In this document: in pieces, positions 43,758-55,212 of the stretch
Numbering within the stretch: position 1 is the first letter of the stretch
How the letters are laid out: every line of letters begins with the position of its first letter
Source: Blastopirellula sp. J2-11
GTDB lineage: Bacteria; Planctomycetota; Planctomycetia; Pirellulales; Pirellulaceae
Assembly (NCBI RefSeq): GCF_024584705.1
Contig: NZ_CP097384.1
Span: forward strand, 4,278,001 to 4,342,000
Length of the DNA stretch: 64,000 nucleotides
Direction of reading: 5' to 3'
The notes under the pieces: generated by a model
What the model saw: only the letters and a program-made list of their open reading frames with translations
Database searches by the model: none
Told to the model about the DNA's origin: nothing
Program-made: the position numbers and the translations under genes

Positions 43758-44834
43758 ATGCGTACTCTTTCCCTCCTGCTGCTAACCGCCGTCGGTTCGA
43801 TCGCCAGCGCCGCGGTTCGCACTGAGCCGCCAGCCCTTGATATGGGCCGCGCGTTGATCGCCGCAGCGGCCGAAGCGGAGGAAGAGGCCAGCCCCTCCAA
43901 GTCGGCGGAAGTGGTCGCTCGCTTTCAATTTTTGCGGGAGCAGATCAAGAGCCAGCGTCCGGACGACTGGACCGAGTTGTTGTTGGAAGATCGCGCCGTC
44001 TGGCTGTTTCACGCGCTCCATCGCGAAATCCTCACCGGGCGTTTCGACGCCAAAGCTTCGGCCATTTCCAGCGCCCTGTCTGGCGGCGATTTCAACTGCG
44101 TCAGCGGCACCATTTTGTATGTCGCGCTCGCCGATTCGCTGGATTTGCCGGTGATTGCCCGCCAAATCGAAGGGCATGTCTGGTGCCAAGTCAACTCCGC
44201 TCAGCCGATCGACATCGAGTCGACTTGCCCCCAGTGGTTTGAACTCTCCGAAGCGATGCGCCGCGAAGCCCCCGGCATCGAAGCCGGCTCGGCCGCCGCA
44301 CCGCTGTCGCGACAAGCGTTGGTCGCCAAGCTGTACTACAATCGCGCCGTCGATCATTTGGAGCAACGCAACTTCTCTGTTGCGGTTGAGTTGCTGAATC
44401 AAACGCTCGCTCTTGATCCCAGCGATGCCGCCGCCGCACAAAACTTGCTGGCCGCAAAAAACAACTGGGCCGTCGAACTGGCGCAACAATCCCAATACGA
44501 ACAGGCCGAGCGATTGCTGGACGAAGTGGCGCAATCGGCGCCCAACTACGGCCCGCTGTTGGCTAATCGTCGGCATATCCGGATCTTGAAAGTCCGTTCG
44601 ACATTGGCCTCGGGACAGTTCTCCGGCGCGCTGGAAGCTGCCGTGCTCGATGATCCGCAATATCAGTTGCAGCTTCGCTTTGAAGTCTACGAAGCCTGGC
44701 TCACGTCGCTGGTGAAAGCAGGCAGCGCCGACGAAGCCCAACGCGTGCTGGCGACGGCCAAAGTCGAATTTCAAAACGACTGGCGCGCCTCGGTCCGGTT
44801 GCAACGATTGTTACGATCACCGGCCGCAACGTAA
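43758..44834 (+). CDS. TPR / transglutaminase-like secreted protein
   Basis: 358 aa from ATG 43758, which gives a signal peptide (MRTLSLLLLTAVGSIASAAV). The first half resembles a transglutaminase-like fold: GGDFNCVSGTILYVALADSL with a Cys in the usual position, and GHVWCQVNSAQPIDIESTCP supplying His and Asp. The second half holds three or four TPR-like helical repeats (YYNRAVDHLEQRNFSVAVEL, LNQTLALDPSDAAAA, NNWAVELAQQSQYEQAERLL). Such SirB1/transglutaminase-TPR proteins have no settled function. Location outside the cytoplasm is expected. Confidence 0.82.
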   Translation: MRTLSLLLLTAVGSIASAAVRTEPPALDMGRALIAAAAEAEEEASPSKSAEVVARFQFLREQIKSQRPDDWTELLLEDRAVWLFHALHREILTGRFDAKASAISSALSGGDFNCVSGTILYVALADSLDLPVIARQIEGHVWCQVNSAQPIDIESTCPQWFELSEAMRREAPGIEAGSAAAPLSRQALVAKLYYNRAVDHLEQRNFSVAVELLNQTLALDPSDAAAAQNLLAAKNNWAVELAQQSQYEQAERLLDEVAQSAPNYGPLLANRRHIRILKVRSTLASGQFSGALEAAVLDDPQYQLQLRFEVYEAWLTSLVKAGSADEAQRVLATAKVEFQNDWRASVRLQRLLRSPAAT

Positions 44835-45142
44835 AAATATCGGCATTCGTTATTTGCTTACCGGTCGATTTCAACCTATCCATTGATCTGTAGGCGTATC
44901 CAGCGCCAATCGTAATCGGCAATCCAACCGCCGCCATCGCGGCGACTTCGACAATACGGCGTCGATCGCTCCGTTGCGATCGCATCGTCACTCATCTCCA
45001 TCCACTTGTCACTTCCTCACTACTCTCCCCGCCAATTCACCTACCGCGGTGCGCTCGCTAGCTGTCCACCTTGGTTAGTAGAGCGTTGACGATCTGCTGA
45101 ATACTCATCCTTCGTGAGTCGCGGCACATGCTAGAGGGCAGA
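44835..45142. other. 308-bp gap without a clear gene
   Basis: A minus-strand open frame ends inside the TPR gene and has a short hydrophobic segment, but I do not accept it. No repeat or terminator with a T-run was found. Confidence 0.4.
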
Positions 45143-45652
45143 ATGTGCGACGATTTACATGAATCGTGGAGAGCCAATAGAACCATGGAACTGTCGACTT
45201 CCGATCTTTCGACGTCTACGTTTACTTCTGCACCGCTCAAAGTGAACTTGAATGAGCACGAGGATGAAGTTCGCGTGCAGGTAAGGTCGATCATCGGCGC
45301 CACGGGAAAAGGGACGCGGCTCGCCTATGCCGATCGGCGTCGTGATCAGCGCTATCCTTTTCCGAACTTGCTCTACCTGACGCCGGTAGATCGTACCGGC
45401 CAACCCTTGATCGAACAGACCGTGGTGGTTGTCGGCAAGACTTTGACCGAACGAGGGCTTGATTTCTATCACCAACAACCGATTACGCATCGCCGGGTCA
45501 TTGTGACGGTAGAGACCCCCAATGGTTACTCCGCCAGTTTCCTGGTGGATCTCACTTGGTGCCGCTACACCAAGCAAGGATGGTACGACAACGGCGGACG
45601 TTTCTTGGATACGGCGCCCTGCCCGTTCCCAGGCGGAATCGCCGATCTATAA
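45143..45652 (+). CDS. PilZ-like hypothetical protein
   Basis: 169 aa. ATG 45143 has AGAGGG five bases upstream; ATG 45128 and ATG 45185 are alternatives. The central part, RRRDQRYPFPNLLYLTPVDR, resembles the RxxxR start of PilZ domains, followed by strands VVVVGKTLTERGLDFYHQQP and VIVTVETPNGYSASFLVDLT and an ending YDNGGRFLDTAP. PilZ domains bind c-di-GMP; the second conserved (D/N)xSxxG motif is not clear, so binding is uncertain. Similar proteins occur widely in planctomycetes. It stands alone on the plus strand. Confidence 0.7.
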   Translation: MCDDLHESWRANRTMELSTSDLSTSTFTSAPLKVNLNEHEDEVRVQVRSIIGATGKGTRLAYADRRRDQRYPFPNLLYLTPVDRTGQPLIEQTVVVVGKTLTERGLDFYHQQPITHRRVIVTVETPNGYSASFLVDLTWCRYTKQGWYDNGGRFLDTAPCPFPGGIADL

Positions 45653-45683
45653 TCGACGACGAAGCGCCATGCGCATGAAAAAA

Positions 45684-45716
45684 GATCGTAGGGCAGGCAC
45701 GGCCTGTCCTACGATC
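45684..45716 (-). terminator. Palindromic terminator / REP-like hairpin after LRR gene
   Basis: GATCGTAGGGCAGGC pairs with GCCTGTCCTACGATC (one wobble) around ACG. On the minus strand it is followed by TTTTTT, placing it as the terminator of the LRR gene that ends at 45720. The GTAGGRCAGGC-type stem also resembles REP elements. Confidence 0.8.
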
Positions 45717-45719
45717 ACT

Positions 45720-47003
45720 TTAAAGTTCGACTTCGAGACCGGGGATCTCTTTTTTCAACTCGGCGACGCCGCGGCTGTCGATCTGTGTGAAGGTGATCGA
45801 AATTTTCTTCAGCCCCTTCAATTGCTTCAGATACTTGATCGACTCGTTGGTGATCATGTCGTTGTCTTTGAGCGACAGTGTCTGCAGTTTTTGCATGCCG
45901 ACCAGGTTTTCCAACGAATCGTCGGTGATCCCTTGATAGTCAAGGACCAGCGTCTTCATGTTGGTCAGGTCTTTAATGTGCGGCAAACCATCCGGCGTCA
46001 CTTTGGTGAACCACAGATTGAGCTTTTCCAGATTCTTGAACTTGCCAACATGAATCAGGCCATCATCGCCAAACGGCGTTTCGCTGACGTCAAGCGACTT
46101 GAGCGTATCGATGCCGATCAGGTTTTCCATCCCCGCTCCGGAGACGCGCGTCTGACGCAACATGAGATTCTCTAGCTGCTTCATCTCTTTCAAGTGAACG
46201 AAACCGCCGTCTTTGACTTGGGCTCGCATCAGTTCCAAGGTTTTGATTTTGGTTAGCGGCGCCAGATACTCCATCCCTTCGGTCGTCAACGCCGTACCGT
46301 TGGTCTCCAGGGTTTCGAGATTGGTCAATTTCGAGATCGACTTGAAGCCGGCGTCGGTAACATTGGTGCCGCGAATGTTCAAAAATTTCAGCTTGGACAA
46401 GTCGGTCAGGTGAGCCAGTCCTTCATCGCCGACGATCGCGCCTTCCAGACGCAAGACTTCCATATTGGGCATCTTGGCGATGGTCTCCATGCCGGCGTCC
46501 GTGATGTCGTCATAGCGTAGGTCAAGATAACGCAGCTTGGGCAACTGCAGCATGTATTCCAACGACTTGTTACTGATATTCGTGCGACGCAGTTGCAACA
46601 CTGAAAGATTCTTGAGCGCCACCAGCTTTTCGATACCGGCGTCGGAGATCGTTGTGTTCGCGGCGCTAAAATCGCGTAGGTCTTTCATCTGCAAGAGATT
46701 GTCGATCGTCTTGTCCGTCACGTCGGCGCCGTAGACTTTCAAAATTTTGACATGCTTCAGTTTCGACAACGGCTCCAGTTGCTCATCACTGAACGAAGAG
46801 ACCGACAGATCAGCGACGGTGACGACTCCCCGATCATCTTTGGTCAATCGCCCCCCCAACTCCTCGAGGGCGGCGACCGCTGCGGCGTCGTCCGGTTCGA
46901 CCTTCTCAGGCTCGACTTTGGCAGGAGTCTGCGGAGTCGACTTCGGACATCCGGTGGTAAATACCAACAACAGAACGGCGAGCCAGGCGGGCAAAAATCG
47001 CAT
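45720..47003 (-). CDS. Leucine-rich repeat lipoprotein
   Basis: 427 aa. A lipoprotein signal ends LVFTTGC with Cys19, followed by a Pro/Glu/Lys linker. About 14 LRRs of 23-24 residues run from residue 70 to the end. They follow a L-x-L-x-x-T-x-V-T/S-D-A/D-G-x-x-x-L-x-x-L pattern, for example LVALKNLSVLQLRRTNISNK and MPNMEVLRLEGAIVGDEGLA. This is the cysteine-less, planctomycete-abundant LRR type. It is presumably a protein-binding scaffold anchored to the membrane; the partner is unknown. Confidence 0.9.
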   Translation of the reverse strand: MRFLPAWLAVLLLVFTTGCPKSTPQTPAKVEPEKVEPDDAAAVAALEELGGRLTKDDRGVVTVADLSVSSFSDEQLEPLSKLKHVKILKVYGADVTDKTIDNLLQMKDLRDFSAANTTISDAGIEKLVALKNLSVLQLRRTNISNKSLEYMLQLPKLRYLDLRYDDITDAGMETIAKMPNMEVLRLEGAIVGDEGLAHLTDLSKLKFLNIRGTNVTDAGFKSISKLTNLETLETNGTALTTEGMEYLAPLTKIKTLELMRAQVKDGGFVHLKEMKQLENLMLRQTRVSGAGMENLIGIDTLKSLDVSETPFGDDGLIHVGKFKNLEKLNLWFTKVTPDGLPHIKDLTNMKTLVLDYQGITDDSLENLVGMQKLQTLSLKDNDMITNESIKYLKQLKGLKKISITFTQIDSRGVAELKKEIPGLEVEL

Positions 47004-47280
47004 TAGGCGAGCATCCTCTGATCAGGTGTAGGGGAACGAAGCGTGTCAAAACCGCTTATTTTACGGCGAATAGCGAAGACTCGCAACGAGCGTACCCCCA
47101 GCCGACATTTGCGGAAAAACCAACTTCGCCCGTGAGAATTTCGTAACAGGTCGAATCTCCGCGCGTAATTCTCAAAGTTCATGTGACGTAGGGGCAGTCC
47201 GTGACATCCAACCCAGAAATGCGCCGCCAAGCGACGCAATCCGCTTCCGAACTGCCCCCCCAAGCTGCAGGAATTTGCTC

Positions 47281-48600
47281 ATGATTCGGTCCGCTTCGTT
47301 GATGCTGCTGGCCCTGACGGTTTCCCCCATCTCGGCGGCGGATTGGCCGCAATGGCTCGGTCCGCAGCGAGATAGTATTTGGCGCGAAAGCGGCGTCGTC
47401 ACCCAATTTCCTGATACTGGCGCCAAGATCAAATGGCGCGTCCCGGTCAGCTACGGCTACTCGGGACCGGCGGTTGCGGATGGCCGCGTTTATCTAACTG
47501 ACTATGTGAAGAAGTCAGGCGACATCACCAACAACGCTGGCGGTCCGGACGTTTTGACCGGCGTCGAACGGGTGCTTTGTTTGGACGCCGATAGCGGCAA
47601 AGAAGTTTGGAAATATGAGTATCCTCGCAATTACAGCATCAGCTATGGCGCCGGTCCGCGGGCAACACCGACCGTCGACGGCGATAAGGTTTACACTTTG
47701 GGCGCCGAGGGAGACTTGATCTGTTTCAACGCCAAAGATGGCGCCGTCGTCTGGAAAAAAGAGCTGCGTAAAGAATACAAGTGCGACGCGCCGTTTTGGG
47801 GCTATTCGGCCGCACCGCTTGTCGATGGCGATACGCTCTATTGCCTGGTGGGCGGTGAGGGTTCGATCGCGGTCGCGTTCGACAAGAATAGTGGGAAAGA
47901 ATTGTGGCGAGCCCTTTCTTCCACGTCGCAGGGCTATTGCCCGCCGACGATGATCGAGTTTGGTGGCAAACAGCAACTGCTGATCTGGCACCCCCTTTCC
48001 CTGAACAGCTTGAATCCGGCGACCGGCGAAGTTTATTGGACAGTTTCGTTGGAACCGTCGTACGCGATGTCGATTTCGCCTCCCCGCTTGATGGGTGACA
48101 TGCTCTTTGCCGGCGGATATTCCGACACCAGCGTGATGCTGAAACTGACCGAAGAACCCGGCGCCGAAGTTGTGTGGCGCGGAACCGGGAAATCTTCGAT
48201 TGCGACCGCCAACGCTCCTCCGATCATGACCCCCAAGACAATCTACGGCGTGGATGGAATCAGCGGCGCACTGATGGCGGCTAAAGTTGAAGATGGGGAG
48301 CGACTCTGGGAAACGCAAAAGCCGACTTCGCCCGAGCGGCGCCCCAAACATGCGACCGCCTTCTTAGTGAAGTTGGGCGAGGCCGGCGATCGCTTCATTT
48401 TGGCCAGCGAAACCGGCGACTTGATCTTCGCCGACCTGACGCCAGAGGGTTATGCCGAAATCAACCGCGCTCACATCTTGGAACCGACCAACAATGCGTT
48501 CGGCCGCGACGTGGTTTGGAGCCATCCAGCCTACGCCAACCAATCGGCCTATCTCCGTAATGACAAAGAGCTTGTCTGCGTGGATCTGGCGGCCGAATAG
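47281..48600 (+). CDS. PQQ-like beta-propeller secreted protein
   Basis: 439 aa from ATG 47281 with AGGAA upstream; a TTG 6 bp before is less likely. Signal peptide about 1-20 (ending ISAAD). The mature protein starts WPQWLGPQRDSIWRESGVV, the usual opening of planctomycete PQQ-propeller proteins, and shows repeated blades such as CLDADSGKEVWKYEY, CFNAKDGAVVWKKEL and AFDKNSGKELWRALS. There is no sign of a quinoprotein dehydrogenase active site, so a structural or binding role is as likely as catalysis. A hairpin terminator follows. Confidence 0.9.
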   Translation: MIRSASLMLLALTVSPISAADWPQWLGPQRDSIWRESGVVTQFPDTGAKIKWRVPVSYGYSGPAVADGRVYLTDYVKKSGDITNNAGGPDVLTGVERVLCLDADSGKEVWKYEYPRNYSISYGAGPRATPTVDGDKVYTLGAEGDLICFNAKDGAVVWKKELRKEYKCDAPFWGYSAAPLVDGDTLYCLVGGEGSIAVAFDKNSGKELWRALSSTSQGYCPPTMIEFGGKQQLLIWHPLSLNSLNPATGEVYWTVSLEPSYAMSISPPRLMGDMLFAGGYSDTSVMLKLTEEPGAEVVWRGTGKSSIATANAPPIMTPKTIYGVDGISGALMAAKVEDGERLWETQKPTSPERRPKHATAFLVKLGEAGDRFILASETGDLIFADLTPEGYAEINRAHILEPTNNAFGRDVVWSHPAYANQSAYLRNDKELVCVDLAAE

Positions 48601-48641
48601 TCTGCCTGATCGCGCGAACCGCGTTACTGAAGTAACCCTCT

Positions 48642-48686
48642 AATGCCCCTGGCGGAAGACCTTTCCGGCGGGGGCATTCCATTTTT
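48642..48686 (+). terminator. Probable terminator after PQQ-propeller gene
   Basis: AATGCCCCTGGCGGAA pairs with TTCCGGCGGGGGCATT with mismatches and wobbles around GACCT, followed by CCATTTTTGG. It lies about 40 bp past the stop and before ileS. Confidence 0.7.
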
Positions 48687-48773
48687 GGCGCTTCTAGGGG
48701 AAAATCGCTGGTTTGCTTGGGGCGTTCTATCCCAAGTCGTTCGATCGCTTGACTTTAAACCGAATGCTGCGAC

Positions 48774-52142
<3,369 letters not shown>

Positions 52143-52145
52143 CGC

Positions 52146-52787
52146 ATGAACGGTTCGACTCATTCCGCTGAAAATCCGCTGCGCGTCGCCGTGCTGATCT
52201 CTGGCGGCGGCACGACGTTGCGCAATCTGATCGAGAAGATCGCCGTCGATCAGCTCTGGATCAAGATTACTGTGGTCGTTGCGAGCACCGCGAAAGCGAA
52301 AGGTTTGCAATACGCAACCGATGCCGATATTCCTTCGACGATTGTCGACTGGAACTCGCACGACTCGACCGAGTCGTTCAGCACGACGGTGTTCGACGCG
52401 TGTCGCGCCGCCGAGGTTGATTTGATCGTGATGGGCGGGTTCTTAAAGCATGTGTTGATCCCGGACGATTTTGAAAATCGCGTGATCAACATCCACCCGT
52501 CCTTGGTGCCGTCGTTCTGCGGCGCCGGTTTTTACGGCGCCAAAGTACATCAAGCGGCGCTCGATTACGGCGTCAAAGTGAGCGGCTGCACCGTTCACCT
52601 GGTCGACAATCATTACGACCACGGCCCAGTGGTCGCGCAGCAGTCGATTCCGGTGCTGCCGGATGACGACGCCGCTTCGCTCGCTGCACGAGTGTTTGAA
52701 GTCGAATGCGAACTCTACCCGCAAGTCCTTCAGGCGTTCGCCGCCGGCCGCGTGACGATCGACGGTCGCCGCGTTACCATTCGCTAG
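52146..52787 (+). CDS. purN: Phosphoribosylglycinamide formyltransferase
   Basis: 213 aa. It formylates GAR with 10-formyl-THF in purine synthesis. [20 protein letters not shown] opens the fold. The catalytic Asn and His are in [12 protein letters not shown], and the catalytic Asp is in [18 protein letters not shown]. The motif usually reads SGxGSNLQ; here GGGTTLRN replaces it, a modest change at the phosphate-binding loop. It starts 3 bp after ileS. Its end overlaps the convergent ThuA-type gene by 4 bp. Confidence 0.93.
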   Translation: MNGSTHSAENPLRVAVLISGGGTTLRNLIEKIAVDQLWIKITVVVASTAKAKGLQYATDADIPSTIVDWNSHDSTESFSTTVFDACRAAEVDLIVMGGFLKHVLIPDDFENRVINIHPSLVPSFCGAGFYGAKVHQAALDYGVKVSGCTVHLVDNHYDHGPVVAQQSIPVLPDDDAASLAARVFEVECELYPQVLQAFAAGRVTIDGRRVTIR

Positions 52788-53539
52788 TCGCGCCGCTCGA
52801 TCGGACTGAGCGACTCTTGCGGATTGCGGCACTCTCCGACATAGGTCACGCCGCTGGGTCTGGCCCACTGGGCCGCGTTGGCCAACACTTGCTGGATGTG
52901 GGGATCGTAGTAGATCGGGTACGTTTCGTGACCAGGGCGAAAGTAGAAAATCTTGCCGGCGCCGCGGGTAAACGTGCATCCGCTGCGAAAGACTTCGCCC
53001 CCTTCGAACCAGCTGATAAAGATCACGTCGTCCGGCTGCGGGATGTCGAAGTATTCGCCGTACATCTCGGCCCGAGGCAACTCGATATATTCGTTCGGCA
53101 GCCCGCTGACGAGCGGATGTCCCGGCGCGGTGATCCAAAGCCGCTCCCGTTCTCCCACTTCGCGCCAGCGTAAACTACACCGCGTTCCGAGCAAACGCTT
53201 GAAGATTTTGGAGTCGTGCGCCGAGTGCAGCACGATGAGCCCCATTCCTTCCAGCACGCGCTGTTGCACGCGATCGACTACTTCATCGCTGACATCGTTG
53301 TGCGCCGCATGTCCCCACCAATAGAGCACATCGGTCGCGGCCAGCTTCTCGGCCGAGAGACCATGCTCGGGCTGATCCTGCGTCGCGGTACTAACCTCGG
53401 CGGCGTCTCCCAACTTTTCCCGCAGCGCCGCGGCGATCGCTCCATGAATGCCGTCGGGATAGAGCTTGCCGACCACCGGATCTTCCCGCTCGTGGACGAA
53501 CTCATTCCAGATGGTGATGCGCAGTGGTTGGCTCGTCAT
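52784..53539 (-). CDS. ThuA-like (trehalose utilization) protein
   Basis: 251 aa from ATG 53539 ([17 protein letters not shown]). The pattern ([59 protein letters not shown] and [20 protein letters not shown]) fits the ThuA family, a class I glutamine-amidotransferase-like fold. ThuA proteins help rhizobia use trehalose by oxidising it to 3-keto forms; the planctomycete homologues have no confirmed substrate. It has no signal peptide. Foldback repeats fill the gap upstream, between it and the XylR-type regulator. Confidence 0.9.
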   Translation of the reverse strand: MTSQPLRITIWNEFVHEREDPVVGKLYPDGIHGAIAAALREKLGDAAEVSTATQDQPEHGLSAEKLAATDVLYWWGHAAHNDVSDEVVDRVQQRVLEGMGLIVLHSAHDSKIFKRLLGTRCSLRWREVGERERLWITAPGHPLVSGLPNEYIELPRAEMYGEYFDIPQPDDVIFISWFEGGEVFRSGCTFTRGAGKIFYFRPGHETYPIYYDPHIQQVLANAAQWARPSGVTYVGECRNPQESLSPIERRD

Positions 53540-53579
53540 GCGTGATTCTCCTCGGTTGTTCCGGCACGAAAATATCCAA

Positions 53580-53728
53580 ACACTAACCCGCCAGCACGAG
53601 TTTTGAAATTGCGCTATTTCGAATCCATCGAACACTAGCCCGCCAGCGCCAGCGAGGGAATACGGCTCGCCACTTCAATCCGTGTTAGGATCGCCAACTC
53701 TATTCCCTCGCTCGCGCTGGCGGGCTAG
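53580..53728. repeat. CTAGCCCG foldback element with an extra decayed arm
   Basis: Arm 53635-53662 (CTAGCCCGCCAGCGCCAGCG and on) and arm 53701-53728 are reverse complements with one mismatch over 28 bases, around a 38-base centre. A third, diverged arm (CACTAACCCGCCAGCACGAG) lies at 53581-53600. The plan and the outer CTAGCCCG and AGCGAGGGAAT blocks match the element at 28236-28333, but the middle of the arm differs (CCAGCGCC versus AAGCGCA). Confidence 0.88.
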
Positions 53729-53738
53729 TAATCGCACA

Positions 53739-54911
53739 TTATCGAAAACGCCGCGACGCCCCTTTGACGTTTTGCGTTCGATACTGACCCGGCGTTTGCC
53801 CGAGTTCTCGTTTGAAGACGACGCTCATGTATTCGGGATGATCGTACCCCGCGAGCGTAGCGATGCGTTCTAGCGGCAAATCGGTTTCACGCAACAGTTG
53901 ACGGACCCGTTTCAGTTGCACGGCGCGAATCTCGGATTGCGGCGAACGGCCGATGTACTTGCGGAAACGGCGTTCCAGAATGCTGCGGGAAACAGGGACC
54001 TGTTTCAGAACTTCCTCAACCGAGATCCCATCGCACGCGTGCTGGCGAATGTATTTAACCGCCGACGCGACCAAGGGGTCATCGATCGCCAGCACGTCGG
54101 TCGATTGCCGCGTGACGACGCCGATCGGTTCGATCAGTTTGTTCATCTGCTTCGGCTGTTCGCCCCGCATCAGCGCATCCAACATCGACGCCGCTTCATA
54201 GCCGATTCGCTGTGGGTTAGGCATGATGCTCGACAGCGGCGGATCACAGAGATCGCAAACCAACTCGTCATTGTCGACGCCGATCACTGCGATTTCTTCC
54301 GGCACGGCGACGCCGATGCGTCGACACGCGTCCAGGACGTGCTGACCACGCATGTCGTTACAAGCCATGATGCCGGCCGGTCGCGGCAGCGATTCCAACC
54401 AACGGACGATCTGGCTTTGCTGCTCATCCCAGGTCAGTGCGGTCGTCGTATCCCAAGGAGATTGGTACTGGTGAAAGTCGAACCCTGCTTTGGTGACAAC
54501 CGTCTTGAACCCCTCCTGACGACGTGACGACCAGTTATGTCCGGTAAATCCGCAGAAAGCAAAATGGCGAAACCCCCTCTCCAGAAGGTGTTGCGCCCCC
54601 ATTTTGCCAACCGCTTCGTGATTCGTGCCGATCTGCGGTAATCCCTGACTGCCGTAGATGTCGGTCAGATCCACTGTTGGGATCTTCAAAGCGCGAAGTT
54701 TCTCAGCAAGACTGGGCGTGGTTGACCGCGTGATGATGCCATCTCCCTCCCATTTCTCCAACCATGCGGGGGGCCTGACGACCAACTCACGCAGGTCGAC
54801 ATAGATCGACCAAGGCTCATTCGCCACGACGTATCGATTAATTCCCCGTAAAACCTCGCGCCCGTAGACCAGCGACGTTTCAACAATCAACATAACGCGA
54901 CGACGTTGCAT
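53739..54911 (-). CDS. XylR-type AraC-family transcriptional regulator
   Basis: 390 aa. Residues about 5-270 form a LacI-like sugar-binding domain (VMLIVETSLVYGREVLRGIN, AFCGFTGHNWSSRRQEGF, GIMACNDMRGQHVLDACRRI, IAVIGVDNDELVCDLCDPPL). Residues about 285-385 hold two AraC helix-turn-helix motifs (VEEVLKQVPVSRSILERRF and ERIATLAGYDHPEYMSVVFK). This is the E. coli XylR layout, a xylose-responsive activator. It is divergent from the PSCyt-DUF1501 operon and could control it or the ThuA gene. The inducer is unknown. Confidence 0.92.
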   Translation of the reverse strand: MQRRRVMLIVETSLVYGREVLRGINRYVVANEPWSIYVDLRELVVRPPAWLEKWEGDGIITRSTTPSLAEKLRALKIPTVDLTDIYGSQGLPQIGTNHEAVGKMGAQHLLERGFRHFAFCGFTGHNWSSRRQEGFKTVVTKAGFDFHQYQSPWDTTTALTWDEQQSQIVRWLESLPRPAGIMACNDMRGQHVLDACRRIGVAVPEEIAVIGVDNDELVCDLCDPPLSSIMPNPQRIGYEAASMLDALMRGEQPKQMNKLIEPIGVVTRQSTDVLAIDDPLVASAVKYIRQHACDGISVEEVLKQVPVSRSILERRFRKYIGRSPQSEIRAVQLKRVRQLLRETDLPLERIATLAGYDHPEYMSVVFKRELGQTPGQYRTQNVKGASRRFR

Positions 54912-55212
54912 GGAGCGTAACAGTTCTCAAGAGTGAAAGAGGGCGGCTTTCCCAATTTACCAATTATGACCCACGTCCGCTGGCATACGCAATCCAATAA
55001 CGACAGTGTGAACCTGTTTTTGGGGTGGATTTTGCCGTTTTTTTAAGTTTTCTGTTCCACTCAGCGGTCTGAGCCTGCAAAACTTCTCAATTCCCCGTTC
55101 CGAAAACTCATTGAAACTAGCCCCGCAAAGAGAAAGAATTAGACGATATGAAATCGTTCATTTTCCTTTTCTGATGATTTCGTTCCTGCCGCCAGACACC
55201 ATCCTGCCTTGA
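54912..55212. promoter_or_regulatory. Divergent promoter region of regulator and PSCyt operon
   Basis: 301 bp between divergent starts. I see AT-rich stretches (GCCGTTTTTTTAAGTTTTC near 55033) and the inverted pair GAAATC (55150-55155) and GATTTC (55176-55181), but no convincing repeated operator. It must hold promoters for both directions. No gene is present. Confidence 0.4.

Noticed and set aside
44701-44991. Minus-strand 96-aa open frame with one hydrophobic segment
   Set aside because: Its 3' half is antisense to the end of the TPR gene and has arginine-rich shadow composition; no ribosome site or family match is visible.
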